DNA of 64,000 nt, taken from assembly GCF_032452875.1 (NCBI RefSeq), contig NC_083882.1:62809614-62873613 (forward strand). Reading direction: 5' to 3'. This document shows, piece by piece, positions 53,812 through 64,000 of this stretch. The stretch comes from Bos javanicus (taxonomy: Eukaryota; Chordata; Mammalia; Artiodactyla; Bovidae). A program made the translations under genes and the position numbers. Each line of letters opens with the position of its first letter. Position 1 is the first letter of the stretch. The notes below the pieces were generated by a model that worked only from the letters and a program-made list of their open reading frames with translations, was not told the DNA's origin and made no database searches.

Positions 53812-54260
53812 GGGCAGATATATTAGTCAGCATTTGGTTCATCTAAGAATAACAGAAAACACAAAATAAGTGGCTTAAATAAAATAGATGTTTACTTCTC
53901 TCTCATGTAAAAGTCCAGGAAGATAGTCCAGGGCTGGTGTGATGTTACCTGGCGCCAGGGATTCACACTCTTTCTATCTTATTTATCTACTATGCATAGT
54001 TCCATTTCTGAGGTCGTCTCGTAGCCCAAAGAGCTGCTCTAACTCCAGCCATCATGTCTCATTCCAGCCAGAAGGAAGAATGAAATGGGAGGAAAAGTTC
54101 ATGCTTTCTTTCTTCCTAAGAGTTACATACCCCAGTCCTGCACAAATCTCTATGCCAGAACTGAAGTCACACCTAGCTGCAAGAGAAATGGAGCGTTAGG
54201 ATGTGATTTTGAGCAGCCAGGGTGCCCAGCTAAAAATTGTATTACTGTGGGGGAAGGGCA
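53812..54260 (+). mobile_element. Old unclassified interspersed repeat
   Basis: AATAACAGAAAACACAAAATAAG, TTTACTTCTCTCTCATG, AACTCCAGCCATCATGTC, CACACCTAGCTGCAAGAG and CCCAGCTAAAAATTGTATTAC recur in this order in an old mammalian family I recognise by sequence but cannot name safely. Confidence 0.5.
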
Positions 54261-54989
54261 GGCTCCGCCCCAGCAGAGCAGTGGGAAAGGACCCAGAAGC
54301 CAGACTCACTCTGGATGATGGAGCTCAAAGAAAACCATGCCTCTGCAAAAAGGGACAAACTGCGCACCTTTTGCTACCTGAGGAATGCAAGACTGACTCC
54401 AGAATTTTTAAGAAAGCTAGAAGTTAAAACTCGAGTCTGGAGCTGTCTTCCCTGAGCCAAGGAGCTTTAGCCCAGTCTTTCCCCACTCACTGCCAGCCAG
54501 AGCTGGGGAGACATAGAGCACGAGCCCCAGGGCAAACTTGGTTTGAGTCCAAATTCCAGGACTCTTGGGGCTGACTGGCAGCCACTCTGTCTGAGCAACC
54601 TGGGGGATCCTGAGAAAAGAATGAACATCCGAATCCCAGAACAAAATCCGCTGCGATGATGCTCCTGCGGCCCGGGGTCTGGCTGGGAGGCCGCACAGTG
54701 GGGAGGATGAGGTCATGGTGACAAATGTGAGAAGGGGGAGGGCTCCCGAGGGCAGCAAATGTGCCCAGGAGCCCGCGGCCCACAGCGAAGCCTGCCTTGG
54801 GGGCTCCATCCCTTGTTCTGCCATGGCTCTGCTGGGTTTTTGGACTTCAGTCTATCTAGTTAGAAGATGGTAAATACATCTGCTGTCCTCTCTGCTTTGT
54901 AAGGCTGCTGTCAGCAGCAGCTAGGCTTAGGAATGTCCAGAAAGTGAATAGAGTGCCTAAAGAAAAAGGGGTTTGGTTGCCAGGCGTTG
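54261..54989. other. Moderately GC-rich unique sequence
   Basis: Minus frames at 54417-54824 (135 codons) and 54487-54783 overlap and show no domain or codon pattern. No exon is called. Confidence 0.45.
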
Positions 54990-55379
54990 GTGGGGAGGGA
55001 GGGATGAAAAGGGAGAGCACAGAGGATTTTTAAGGCAGTGAAACTGCTCTGTATGACACAGTAATGGTGGATGCATGTCATTATACATTTGTCCAAACCC
55101 ACAGAACGTACAACACTTGAGGGCGAACCCTATGTAAACTATGGACTTAGCCTGATAACAAGGCGTCGATGTTGGTTCATTGATTGTAACAAATGTACCA
55201 CTGATGTGGGATACTGTTGATAGGAGAGGCTGTGGGAGGGACTGGGGAGGGGATGGGAGGGCTGTGTGGGAACTCTCAGTGCTTTCTGGTCAACTTTTCT
55301 GTCAATCTAAAACTTCTCTAAAATTTAAAATGTAAAGTCTATTAATATTCTTAAAAAAAAAAAAAAGATATGAAAGAGC
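54990..55379 (+). mobile_element. L1MA-type 3' end, sense
   Basis: AACTGCTCTGTATGACAC, GGATGCATGTCATTATAC, TTGTCCAAACCCACAGAACG, TTGTAACAAATGTACCAC and AAAACTTCTCTAAAATTTAAA, ending in a poly(A) run at about 55354-55367. Confidence 0.85.
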
Positions 55380-55800
55380 TTGACCTTGGGAGTAATACTG
55401 CCAACTTGGGGGCTGAGTAAACATTTACTGAACAGCTGTTGAAAAGAAATCAACCATGGATATGCATCATCTGGTCCAAAAGCCAACTACTATACAGGGC
55501 TATAAAGACGGGCAGTCAGATACTAGGTAAACAGTGATTACCAACATTACTACATTTATCAAGGTAAATGTACTAAAAGAGGTTAGGGAGACCCCAAACA
55601 TCTATATAACACAGAATTGCTCACATCTTGGTATGGAGTGGTCCATTCGATGGGGGTGGTATTTTAATTTGCCACGTGGAAGTAAAAAAATGACCAAAAA
55701 TATAGCTGCCATGTTATCTGAGTCTTACTGGTATTCCTTTAGGTCATTCCATGATTATTGCCTTTAATTTTTACGTTCAGGAGATAAAACGTTTTAAAAA
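55380..55800. other. Unique sequence
   Basis: No recognised feature. Confidence 0.4.
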
Positions 55801-55802
55801 TC

Positions 55803-56160
55803 GACTTTTTCCCCTTTCTTTAAAAGTGAAATATGGTCGATTTACAATGTAGTGTTAGTTTCAGTTGTACAGTGAGGAGATTTGGTTACACATACATATA
55901 CATTTTTTTTCAGATTCGTTTCCCTTATTACAGAATGTTGAGTACAATTCCCTGTGTTATATAGTCAATCCTTGTTGATTATCTATTTTATATATAGAAG
56001 TATGTAGATATTCATCTCAAACTCCTAATTTATCGACCGCCCCCCACCACCTCCATCGCTCCTTGGTAAGCACAGTTTGTTTTCTGTCTGTGGGCCTGTT
56101 TCTGTTTTGTATATATGTCCATTGAGACACAATCAGTTTTTGACAATCTGTGAGTACTTT
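55803..56160 (-). mobile_element. L1 3' end, antisense
   Basis: GGTCGATTTACAATGTAGTG, CAATTCCCTGTGTTATATAG, ATTTATCGACCGCCCCC, ending in GTATATATGTCCATTG. 5'-truncated. Confidence 0.85.
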
Positions 56161-56263
56161 TGTTCAACATTCGGGTTTTTCTGCTCTATAAAGAAAACCA
56201 GGATTGTACATTGCTCTGAAGAAAATGCAGCAAGGTTCCTGAGTCTAGTGGTACTGGGGATGG
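56161..56263. other. Unique spacer
   Basis: No recognised feature between the L1 and the BOV-A2. Confidence 0.35.
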
Positions 56264-56272
56264 GTCTAGAGC

Positions 56273-56548
56273 TGCTGCTGCTGCTGCCAAGTCGCTTCAG
56301 TCGTGTCCGACTCTGTGCGACCCCAGAGACGGCAGCCCACCAGGCTCCCCCGTCCCTGGGATTCTCAGGCAAGAACACTGGAGTGGGTTGCCATTTCCTT
56401 CTCCAATGCATGAAAGTGAAAAGTGAAAGTGAAGTTGCTCAGTTGTGTCCAACTCTTGGCGACCCCATGGACTGCAGCCCACCAGGCTCCTCCGTCCATG
56501 GGATTTTCCAGGCAAGAGTACTGGAGTGGGGTGCCATCGCCTTCTCCA
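56273..56548 (-). mobile_element. BOV-A2 SINE
   Basis: CTG tail, two monomers and the GTGAAAAGTGAAAGTG linker, low divergence. GTCTAGAGC at 56264-56272 and 56549-56557 is a perfect target duplication. Confidence 0.95.
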
Positions 56549-56557
56549 GTCTAGAGC

Positions 56558-56775
56558 AGGGCTGTCCAATAGAATTGTTTGTGACAGTAGAAATGTTTCA
56601 ATCTTCACTGTCCTCTATGGTAGACACTGCTTACGTGTGGCTACTGAGTACTTGCAGAATGACTAGTATAAGGGAAGAACTGAATCTTTAAAAAAAAAAT
56701 AAATTTAAACTACAATGTGGAATAGCCACACGGGGTGAGTGGCCAGTGTATTGGACAGCTTGGGTCTGGGGTCAT
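56558..56775. mobile_element. hAT-like MER element (copy 3 of 3)
   Basis: Best preserved copy: AGGGCTGTCCAATAGAATTG at the left and GTGTATTGGACAGCTTGG at the right are inverted termini (TGTCCAATA / TATTGGACA). The centre has TACGTGTGGCTACTGAG. Confidence 0.75.
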
Positions 56776-58039
56776 ATTCTTCAGTAGTTCTTTGCTGCTG
56801 ACATCCAGTGCCTTGGAAGTTTGTTTGGTATCTATGTGCCTGTGTAAGCATATGTGTGCATGTGTTGGGGAAGTGATGCATGCATTAATGAGTGTACAGG
56901 AATGCTGCGGAACTTCCCATAGACCCACTTAGGATTTTATCCTCAACACACAAAAATCACAGGCCCAAAATGATGGGTCTGTGACACAGAAAACCCACAC
57001 AGAAAACCTCTGACCTGAAAAAAGCAGAAGACACCAAGGAATCCAGGAAACAAGCCAGGGGTTACACAGAATTTCTTTGCTGTACATCATGTGTATATTT
57101 TTGTTTTAAAAATAGGTCACAACATTCATAGTCACATTAGGTATAATGGATCAGGGGATCAGACTGAGCTTTGTCACCAAGTTGCTGTGTCGGTCTGGCA
57201 TGTGACATCCCTCCCCGGGTCTCACTTTCCCCATGGTTACTACAGAGATTGAATAAGATGGTGTATAACAATTGTCCGGCTCTTTGATGATAAGGTCTAA
57301 GCCAAATATATTCATTTTTTTAATTGAAAAACATGAAGATGGAAAACCTTACTGCAGACGGGTCTAAATTGACAGCAGACTAGGCCAAAGTGTGTACCAC
57401 ATTTTGTGGAATGCTGCAGAGGAAAGAAGTGTCACTGCGGTCCGATCATACACCCAGCTAAGGTTAAGCAGGTTTCTTGACTTCAGGACTTCTCAGAACC
57501 TTTAACACTCTGCTGTGAGTCATGACTCTCCAGGGGGGGATCCAGTTGCTGCTTTTCCCAAACTTAGTTGACTCCAAAATTTATTTTGGTTTGAAGAACA
57601 TCCTATAGGAAGGACTAATGTTCTGCGAAACACACGTAGGGAAAAGCTGACCTGGAGACAGGTCAGTAGTTCTTAGGTGAGTAGTTCTTAGGGACCCTGG
57701 TGTCTCCCCAACTTTTGGTGTCCCCCTGCTTCTCTTGCTGGGTGTGCAGGGATGGGATTCTGTACTCAGCAAAAAGTCAAATTCTGCTCTCCTTAGTGCA
57801 GGTGCGACTCCCCATGGCCCCAGCTCGCCAGCTGCCCCGTGCAGCCTGTTTTGATATGGGGCTATCGTGATTTGCAAATTCCCTCTCTAGCTCAAGTGCA
57901 CGGACCCGGAACATGCTCCTTGCTGGAGGGACAATGTCAACCGAGACCCCCAGCAGTATGGTGACCTCTGTGGAAGCTGGCAGCACCTCGCAGAGGGCAG
58001 AGTTTGGCTCTGTGCTTGTACAATCAGTTGTAAATTCTG
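56776..58039. other. Mostly unique sequence
   Basis: A weak MIR-like part lies at about 57190-57300 (GGGTCTCACTTTCCCCATGG). Minus frames at 57581-58252 show no domain. Confidence 0.42.
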
Positions 58040-58260
58040 CTGAGCTCTATGGATCCATCTGGATGAAAAGATCTGTATAAATGCAAGATCATTATCATTA
58101 TCAGCTGTCCCAGTTGGAGCCCAGCGATTCGCGAGCCCACAATCAATGGGGCTTTTCCAACAATCCCATTCTACCCAGCTTGAAAAAGGTGTAATTACAC
58201 GGGGCTGCACATCCTCTGGACAGACAGAGGGCATGTCTGTCCCCGTGTCCATGGTCCCCA
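58040..58260. other. Candidate conserved non-coding element
   Basis: Unique sequence with GATCATTATCATTATCAGC (tandem TTATCA), CACAATCAATGGGG and GGTGTAATTACACGG, where GTGTAATTACAC is a perfect 12-bp palindrome around TAATTA at 58190-58201. Looks regulatory. Confidence 0.42.
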
Positions 58261-58559
58261 GGGTTATGGGGAGAGGAATATCCTAGGCCCCTCACCAGAC
58301 ACATGGACAGAGGTGCCCTCTAGGCCCCGCCCACGTCCAGGGCAAGTAAGACACTGCACCCCAAGCTTCCTCCACCCCAATCTTTGTCCTGGCGGACGTG
58401 AGGGGTAGCACTGTTTTTGCCTCTCTGCAGCTCAGGCGGTCTCAGGAGGCATGTGAAGGCTGCCTTTCCAAAGCTGCCTGCCCACAGCACGCAAGGATAA
58501 GAGAGTCTTCCAATCAGGGCAACTCTGAGCTAGAGGACATACGCCCTACTTCATTCTTT

Positions 58560-58665
58560 CCTCGCAAATCTCTGGCACTTCTAACTGTGTGACCTGGGGG
58601 GAAGTTTATTTACCTTTCTGAGCTCTCTGAAATAGGGATGGCAATTCTTACCTACCTGAATACAG
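58560..58665 (+). mobile_element. MIR fragment
   Basis: TTCTAACTGTGTGACCTGGG, GTTTATTTACCTTTCTGAGC and AATAGGGATGGCAATTC. Confidence 0.7.
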
Positions 58666-59032
58666 ATGGTCCAAGACCAATTGGGTTTTTGAGCACCCTT
58701 GCTTATTAGGAGAGCGGGATCTTTTCATTCTTACTCAAAGACTTTGGGTACTGTAGGAGGATACACTTCCTTTTTTAAAATGATTTTGTCTGGAAGTCAT
58801 CCAGGGTACTCAAAGGCCAATTCGGAGTCAGAACCTTCATAAGAGTCAGGCTCCTAGGAAGTTCACCAAGGCTGACTTTTCTGTTTCACACTCATCTGAC
58901 CGCAGCCTCCCATCAGCCTCCGGGGCCTGTGTCCTCACAGATGTGGGAGTGGGTAATGAGCGGGTGGTCCCCACAGTGGCCTGTCTTGCCCCTAACCTCT
59001 GGTGCCTGGACCTCTAATGAGGCAAGAGGCTT
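58666..59032. other. Unique sequence
   Basis: No recognised feature. Confidence 0.4.
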
Positions 59033-59155
59033 TTGTTGTTGTTGTTCAGTCGCTCAGTCATGTCTGACTCTTTGGGATCCCACGGACTGTAGCACGCCAG
59101 CCTTCACTGTCTTTCACTGTCTCCTGGGGTCTGCTCAAACTCATGGCCACTGGGA
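59033..59155 (-). mobile_element. BovB 3' end, short
   Basis: TTGTTGTTGTTGTTCAGTCG, ACTGTAGCACGCCAGCC and TCTGCTCAAACTCATGG, reversed. Confidence 0.85.
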
Positions 59156-59934
59156 GACATTTTCCCATCTCCAAATGTGCCTCCCACACAACGGCTGAGA
59201 CGTGTCCCGTCCTCTTTGCCCCTCCCCACCCCCAATCCTCTTGAGAAAATTACCAGAGAGCTGAGAAGAGAGATGATGCGGCTGGAAAGGGAACCAAATG
59301 GGTAGGCGGGGAGGTGAGGCGGGGGAACGCGTCCCCTGTCAGCTCTAGAGGCACAAAGTTCAGGCCACTTTCGCTGCCTGCCCATCCCCCACCACCACCC
59401 CCAAATAGTCAGTTCTGACCTCAGGCTGGGGAGTGTCCCAGAACAATGAGTCCTTCACTCGGGTTCATTTTTAACTTTTAAAAATGGCCTCTGTGACCTG
59501 GCAGGGTGAGACTTTGGCCTTTTGGTGTGAGGGAAGTGGCCATTCTGAGGATGTGCTTGACACACACACAAGATTCTCCTGCGTGACCTTGGACCACGTC
59601 TCTGATAAGTAGACTGGCTGGGGGAGGTCTGGCCCACTGACCTCCCAGGTGACCAGAGTCCTCCACGGGCCATGGCTGACTGGACGTTCAAGGGACACCC
59701 TTGGCTGCGTCTGGGCGAGCAGAATCCAGCAAGCTCGAAGAGCGTGTGGACCTGAGATCTGGTACTGTCTGCTGCACTAGTGGCAAAAACCTCCTGAGCA
59801 GATGTAGGCATTTCCCAAAGCATGTCTGAGTTCGGGGCAGGGAGAACTGGTGTGGCCTCTGCTTTAGGACAGACAACTGGGGGCTCCAGCCAGCCAGCTC
59901 ATTCATTGGGGTCCAGTCTCCAGGACTCTGGCAT
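59156..59934. other. GC-rich unique sequence
   Basis: Overlapping minus frames at 59455-59906 have no domain. No exon called. Confidence 0.45.
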
Positions 59935-59935
59935 C

Positions 59936-60055
59936 CCTGGATCGGTGGACGTGAGTTTGAGCAATCTCCAGGAGATAGTGAAGGACAGGGAAGCCCGGCA
60001 TGCTACTGTCCATGAGGTTGCAAAGAGTCAGACACGACTGAGCTACCGAACAAGA
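59936..60055 (+). mobile_element. BovB 3' end, short
   Basis: GGTGGACGTGAGTTTGAGC, CAGGAGATAGTGAAGGACAG and CAGACACGACTGAGCTACCG. It faces the BovB end at 59033 across about 780 bp. Confidence 0.88.
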
Positions 60056-60639
60056 CAAATAGTAAAAGAGCCCATCTTGGTGGGCGTTGTTCATTTATAA
60101 TGCACATGGACATGTTGATGAAGTCTGAATATATAATGCTTTACCAGTCTAATAATAAAAAAATTAAGACGCTACCTCCTGTCATTCTTAAAAATGAGCC
60201 TGATTTATCCCATTCATTAGGCCTTTATCTGGGACCTGGATGTCAGCTCTTTAACACAAGGAACACTTAGAGTATGTAGAAAATGTAAATAACACCCAAG
60301 GCTACCCTAAAAACATCATAAAGAAGTCAAGAGGCTGCCCTCAGTTTATTAGCACATATTTCACAAGTCATGTTTAGCAAATTCAGTCCTCATGAGCCCT
60401 GCCTTTTATCTGTCAGTAAACCTTCTCCTGATGCCATTTGTCATCTGGGTGTTTCCAACATGAAAAATCATATGAGCTAACTCAACTGGCTTCAGCGAGC
60501 TGGCCCAAGAGGACTTTGAGTCATATCTCAGAGGAAGGGAGGTGCCTGTAGCTAGAGGCAGGTGGGCAATGATGTGTGTTAGGTCTGCCAGACGCTGCGT
60601 GAGGTAGTCATTCATCCTTCCATATAAGGAATCCTGGAA
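60056..60639. other. Strong candidate conserved non-coding element
   Basis: About 570 bp of unique AT-biased sequence free of young repeats. Words include CCAGTCTAATAATAAAAAA, CATTCATTAGGCC, AGTTTATTAGCAC and CAGTTTATTAGC-like forkhead/homeodomain motifs. No consistent open frame. Confidence 0.42.
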
Positions 60640-60945
60640 GTAGATTTTGTTACCCTATTTTTGCAGATGAGGAAACAGGTTTAGCGTAAAGAACCCCAGA
60701 ACAAAGGTTACTACCACAGCATTTGCCTCTCATCCTCTGGTTCTCCTGATGACACCACATGGCTTCTCTTTACCTTTTGTCTCTTCCTGGTGCCATCACT
60801 TCTAACCATGGGACGTGGCTTAGTGGTTGGTTCACTTCTCCAAACTTCAGAATTCTGACCTTGTCGATGGAAATAACTGTGTTTGTCCCACTGCCCTCAC
60901 TGGGTCGCTCTGTGGATGACATGAGATAATATATAAGAAGGGGAA
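60640..60945 (+). mobile_element. MIR-like fragments
   Basis: TTTTTGCAGATGAGGAAACAGG at about 60655-60680 and TCCAAACTTCAGAATTCTG with GGATGACATGAGATAAT at about 60835-60935. Confidence 0.55.
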
Positions 60946-61694
60946 AGTGAGAGTCTTTCTCTGCCTTCTCTTTAAGGTTTCAGGCCAGTCCTATCCAAAT
61001 CAGTCAAGGAGAGGAGAGTAGCTCCAGGTATGTAGAGAGAAATACTATGACAAGTGCAATTCAAGAGTAATAAACCACCTTTTCCACTCCATACAAGAAC
61101 ATCTCAAGCCATAGGAGCTTTCAAAAGCCCACCACTTAAGATGAAACTGTTCCTACTGAGACCCTGTAGAGAAGAAAGATATCAACTACCTTCCCTCAAG
61201 CTTCCTCAACCAGACACAGGAAAGGAAAGCGGCTGAGGGAGTCTGGAGGTATTGATGAAGAGGGTGGAGGTGCTGTGGTTTTAATGAGTTTTTCGCTGGG
61301 TCAGCTCGTGGCCTCCATGACAGTGGAGGCAAAGTTTTTAAAATAGAAACACCTCTGAGCCACAGCAGTTAGGAATAACACTCAGTTGTAACATATAGGA
61401 TGCTTCACAGAATCCATATTTCTGTTCAATATGGGAATTTTTCAGATTGAACATCAATCCGGAAGCTATTCAACTAGCCAAGGAGACGATAACATGGGAC
61501 AGGATGTCAGTCCCACAGGACACAGGGGCTGTGAGCCAGGACATACCACGTATGGATTAGAGGAAGTGGAAAGCCTCGGGGCAAGCACAGATAGAGGCAG
61601 ACAAGAGTCCTCACAGAGAGGAGCGAGGGAAGTGCAATGGGGATATTATGGAGCATATGGAAAAAAGAGGATATCATGGGCATTATTTTTGGCA
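60946..61694. other. Unique sequence
   Basis: A 128-codon plus frame at 61431-61817 runs into L1 sequence and shows no domain. Confidence 0.45.
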
Positions 61695-62010
61695 AAGCCC
61701 AGGTTATTTTTAAAAACTCTATTTATTTTGAGAAAACGTTCAATATCTAGAAAAGTTGCAAAAATATCCATAGAACTCCCGACAGCATATTCTTTACCCA
61801 GAGTCACCAATTGTTGATATTTTGCCTCGTTTACTTTACCACCCTTCTCTCCCCTACCCTACCCTGTCCTTATATGATTTCTTTCCCTGAACCTTTAAGA
61901 GCAAACTGCAGACCCAATTCCACTTTACCCCTAAAAACTTTAAATTTCCTAAGAATAAGGGCATTTTTTACATGACCTCAATACAATTAATTACAGAATT
62001 TATTAAAGGT
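61695..62010 (-). mobile_element. L1M-type 3' end, antisense
   Basis: AAAAGTTGCAAAAATATCC, AGAGCAAACTGCAGACCC, CTAAGAATAAGGGCATTT and CATGACCTCAATACAATTA follow the L1M 3' end in reverse. Confidence 0.78.
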
Positions 62011-62065
62011 TTTAATGTAACACAAGGGTAGGAAAATTTTTTTCTATAAAGGGACAGAGAAAAAA

Positions 62066-62635
62066 TTTTTATTAATTTTTATTGGTGTATAATTGCTTTA
62101 CAATGTTGTGTTAGTTTCTGCTGTACAGCAAAGTGAGTTAGTTATACATATCCTCTCTGTTTTTGATTTCCTTCCCATTTAGGTCACCACAGAGTACTCA
62201 GTAGTGTTCGCTGTGCTATACAGAAGGTTCTCATTAGTTACCTATTTTATACATAGTAGTGTATATATGTTCATCCCAGTCTCCCAAGTCATCCCACTCT
62301 CCATCCTCCCTTGATCCCCACACATTTGTCCTCTATATCTGTGTCTCCATTTCTGCTTTGCAAATAAGATCATTTATACCATTTTCCTAGAATCCATATA
62401 TATGCATTAATATATGATATTTGTTTTTCTCTTTCTGGCATACTTCACTCTATATGACAGTCTCTAGATCTCTCCATGTCTCTGCAAATGGCACTGTTTC
62501 TTACCTTTTTAATGGCTAAATAATATTCCATTTCCTATATGTACCACATCTTCTTTATTCATTCCTCTGTTGATGGACATTTGGGTTGTTTCCATGTCCT
62601 GGCTATTGTAAATAACGCTGCAATGAACATAGTAA
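62066..62635 (-). mobile_element. L1 3' end, antisense
   Basis: TTGGTGTATAATTGCTTTACAA, TGCTGTACAGCAAAGTGAG, CTCCATGTCTCTGCAAATGG, CTGTTGATGGACATTTGGG and AACGCTGCAATGAACATAG. Confidence 0.88.
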
Positions 62636-63861
62636 GGGTTAGGGACAAGGTCTGAACCCAGACTCCAAGGCCCAGGTTTTTATCTACTGGCTTTCTTTAG
62701 CACTATGCTGGTTTTTGGACTCTTGTATTATTCATAAATAATCACTTATGCTAACTGAAGTCAGGGTGCATATCATATGACAATCTCCTGGCTTTAGTTC
62801 CTCTGTAGAGTGTAGTTCTCTTCACCCTCATGAGCATCTATGCCCAGGAATGCATTTTTGTTTTGGTTCCCACTGTCTTGATTTGTTCTTGCCACCTCTG
62901 TTCTTAGGAATCGGGCCCTTTCTCTGAGCCCCACTATAGCAGGTTGGCCCTAGAGAGACTTCTTGGTTGATAGCTCACTATCATCTGACTCCCAAATCAC
63001 TAAGATGCTGGATTCACCACTAATGAGTGCTTGAGGCCTGGCAGGTCCCCTTGGAAGCCACTGCGTTGATAGTGGTCTAATCTTTGTGAGCCGCCTAGGT
63101 ATACCTTTCCTCTGTGGGTGGAACAACCAGCAAAGGTTTCCTGGGGGAGGGAGAGCATGGGCTGTGAAGCACAGTAATCTGAAAGATGTGAGAAAAAAAT
63201 CAGTCAAGAGCGGAGAGAAAAACTCTAAAGAGATTACTTCCAGGAATATAAGCCTGCATTGATTTAGCCACACAATGATGCTTTGTATCCACCATTTTGG
63301 TGGAATCTGTCCTTCTTGAAACAATTTGCTTTGTATCATAGCCCAAGGAAGAGGCCCAGTTATTAGACACATACAGACAATAGAAGACTGTCCTTTAGGT
63401 AAACCATACATGTGGAGCTGATAAAGAGACACATTGCCCCTTTATTAGAGACAGAGGAAACCTTGATAACTAAGAGGTCACCAAAAAAGGTCAAGTCTTC
63501 TAAGGTTTTGTCTTATTGCATTTTAATCGTTCTCTCTCTCTCTGGTCAAATAAGGACAAATGTTATCTAAACGGAGGGGCAGCTTAATGGGATGGAAAGA
63601 CTAGCAGTCAGATAGTACTAGGGAAGTCATTAGATGTTCACTGGGAAAGGCTGAAGGTGTCTCAATCCAGGGGTCTGATGATTTGCAATTTTGAAAGTAG
63701 CCAAAGGTGGCAAGGAAGACTCCGTTGGTCATATTGACATGTCATGGGACACTGATGAACTTGCCAGACTTTTCAATGAAAACAAGGAGTTACCCTCATC
63801 ATCTGGGTCATTATCATATGGTCAGGGAGCAATCTGGTCACCTCAGACAATGTGGACTAGT
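62636..63861. other. Mostly unique sequence with a long minus-strand frame
   Basis: A MIR-like scrap lies near 62640-62700. A (TC)n run is at about 63528-63544. The frame at 62950-63432 is listed separately. Confidence 0.4.
62950..63432 (-). CDS. Unrecognised 160-codon open frame (doubtful)
   Basis: The longest open frame outside recognised repeats. The product is rich in Leu, Ser, Pro and Trp, has one hydrophobic stretch around residues 60-85, and matches no family I know. There is no visible splice or promoter context and its codons look random. It may be chance or part of an unrecognised old repeat. No function is proposed. Confidence 0.12.
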   Translation of the reverse strand: MSLYQLHMYGLPKGQSSIVCMCLITGPLPWAMIQSKLFQEGQIPPKWWIQSIIVWLNQCRLIFLEVISLEFFSPLLTDFFLTSFRLLCFTAHALPPPGNLCWLFHPQRKGIPRRLTKIRPLSTQWLPRGPARPQALISGESSILVIWESDDSELSTKKSL

Positions 63862-64000
63862 CTTTTTTTTTTTTTTTTTTTTTAAGTATTTATTTATTTG
63901 ATTGCATCAGGCCTTACTTGTGATGTGCAAACTCTTTAGTTACAGCTTGTGGGATACAGTTCCCTGACCAGAGATTGAACCCGGGCCCCCTGCATTGGGA
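63862..64000 (-). mobile_element. CHR-type SINE, cut by window end
   Basis: Long T-run (reversed A tail), TTATTTATTTGATTGCATCAGG, and the head start CAGAGATTGAACCCGGGCC at the edge. The tRNA head continues outside the window. Confidence 0.85.

Noticed and set aside
54417..54824. 135-codon minus-strand frame
   Set aside because: GC-rich DNA with a second overlapping frame open in the same place. No recognised domain.
56077..56691. Longest open frame, 204 codons, plus strand
   Set aside because: It runs through the antisense L1 end, a reversed BOV-A2 SINE and the start of a hAT-like element. The central part is the usual reversed Bov-A translation seen many times in this window.
62950..63861. 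Endogenous retrovirus fragment
   Set aside because: The minus frame looked vaguely retroviral in composition, but I see no LTR ends, primer-binding site or recognisable gag, pol or env motif.

Overview
The window is nuclear DNA from a ruminant, almost certainly a bovid or another pecoran. The evidence is its repeats: dozens of Bov-tA and BOV-A2 SINEs, BovB (RTE-type) LINE fragments, cetartiodactyl CHR-type tRNA SINEs and the matching L1 3' ends. The species cannot be told from the sequence. All family names come from recognising consensus features by eye, not from a database search.

I find no protein-coding gene or convincing exon in these 64 kb. Almost every long open frame is a frame of a SINE, BovB or L1 copy. 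The region reads as intergenic or deep-intronic DNA. The one RNA gene candidate is a tRNA-Lys(CTT)-like sequence on the minus strand at 36576-36662. It has intact A and B boxes and a Pol III terminator, but carries a 14-nt expansion in the variable region that duplicates the B box.

Layout. 1-2000 is mostly unique. 2000-6440 is a cluster of SINEs over decayed L2/CR1-type LINE sequence. 6440-14640 alternates unique blocks with L1 and SINE insertions. 14640-22750 is poor in young repeats and holds ancient L2, L1M and MIR copies plus several enhancer-like unique blocks. 22750-29850 is repeat-dense and ends in a stack of at least six insertions inside one antisense L1. 29850-36670 mixes SINEs, L2 and MER5A-like elements and ends at the tRNA. 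36670-40700 holds the longest BovB copy, interrupted by a second BovB in the opposite orientation. 41000-48400 is more GC-rich, with many MIRs and two strong conserved-element candidates. 48400-50800 is another L1/BovB cluster. 50800-64000 is mixed unique sequence with MIR, hAT-like, L1 and SINE copies, and ends inside a CHR SINE.

There is no operon-like or multi-gene system here. What may be functional is cis-regulatory: about ten unique, AT-biased blocks dense in homeodomain-, SOX- or E-box-like words. Their conservation is inferred from appearance only and needs alignment to other mammals.
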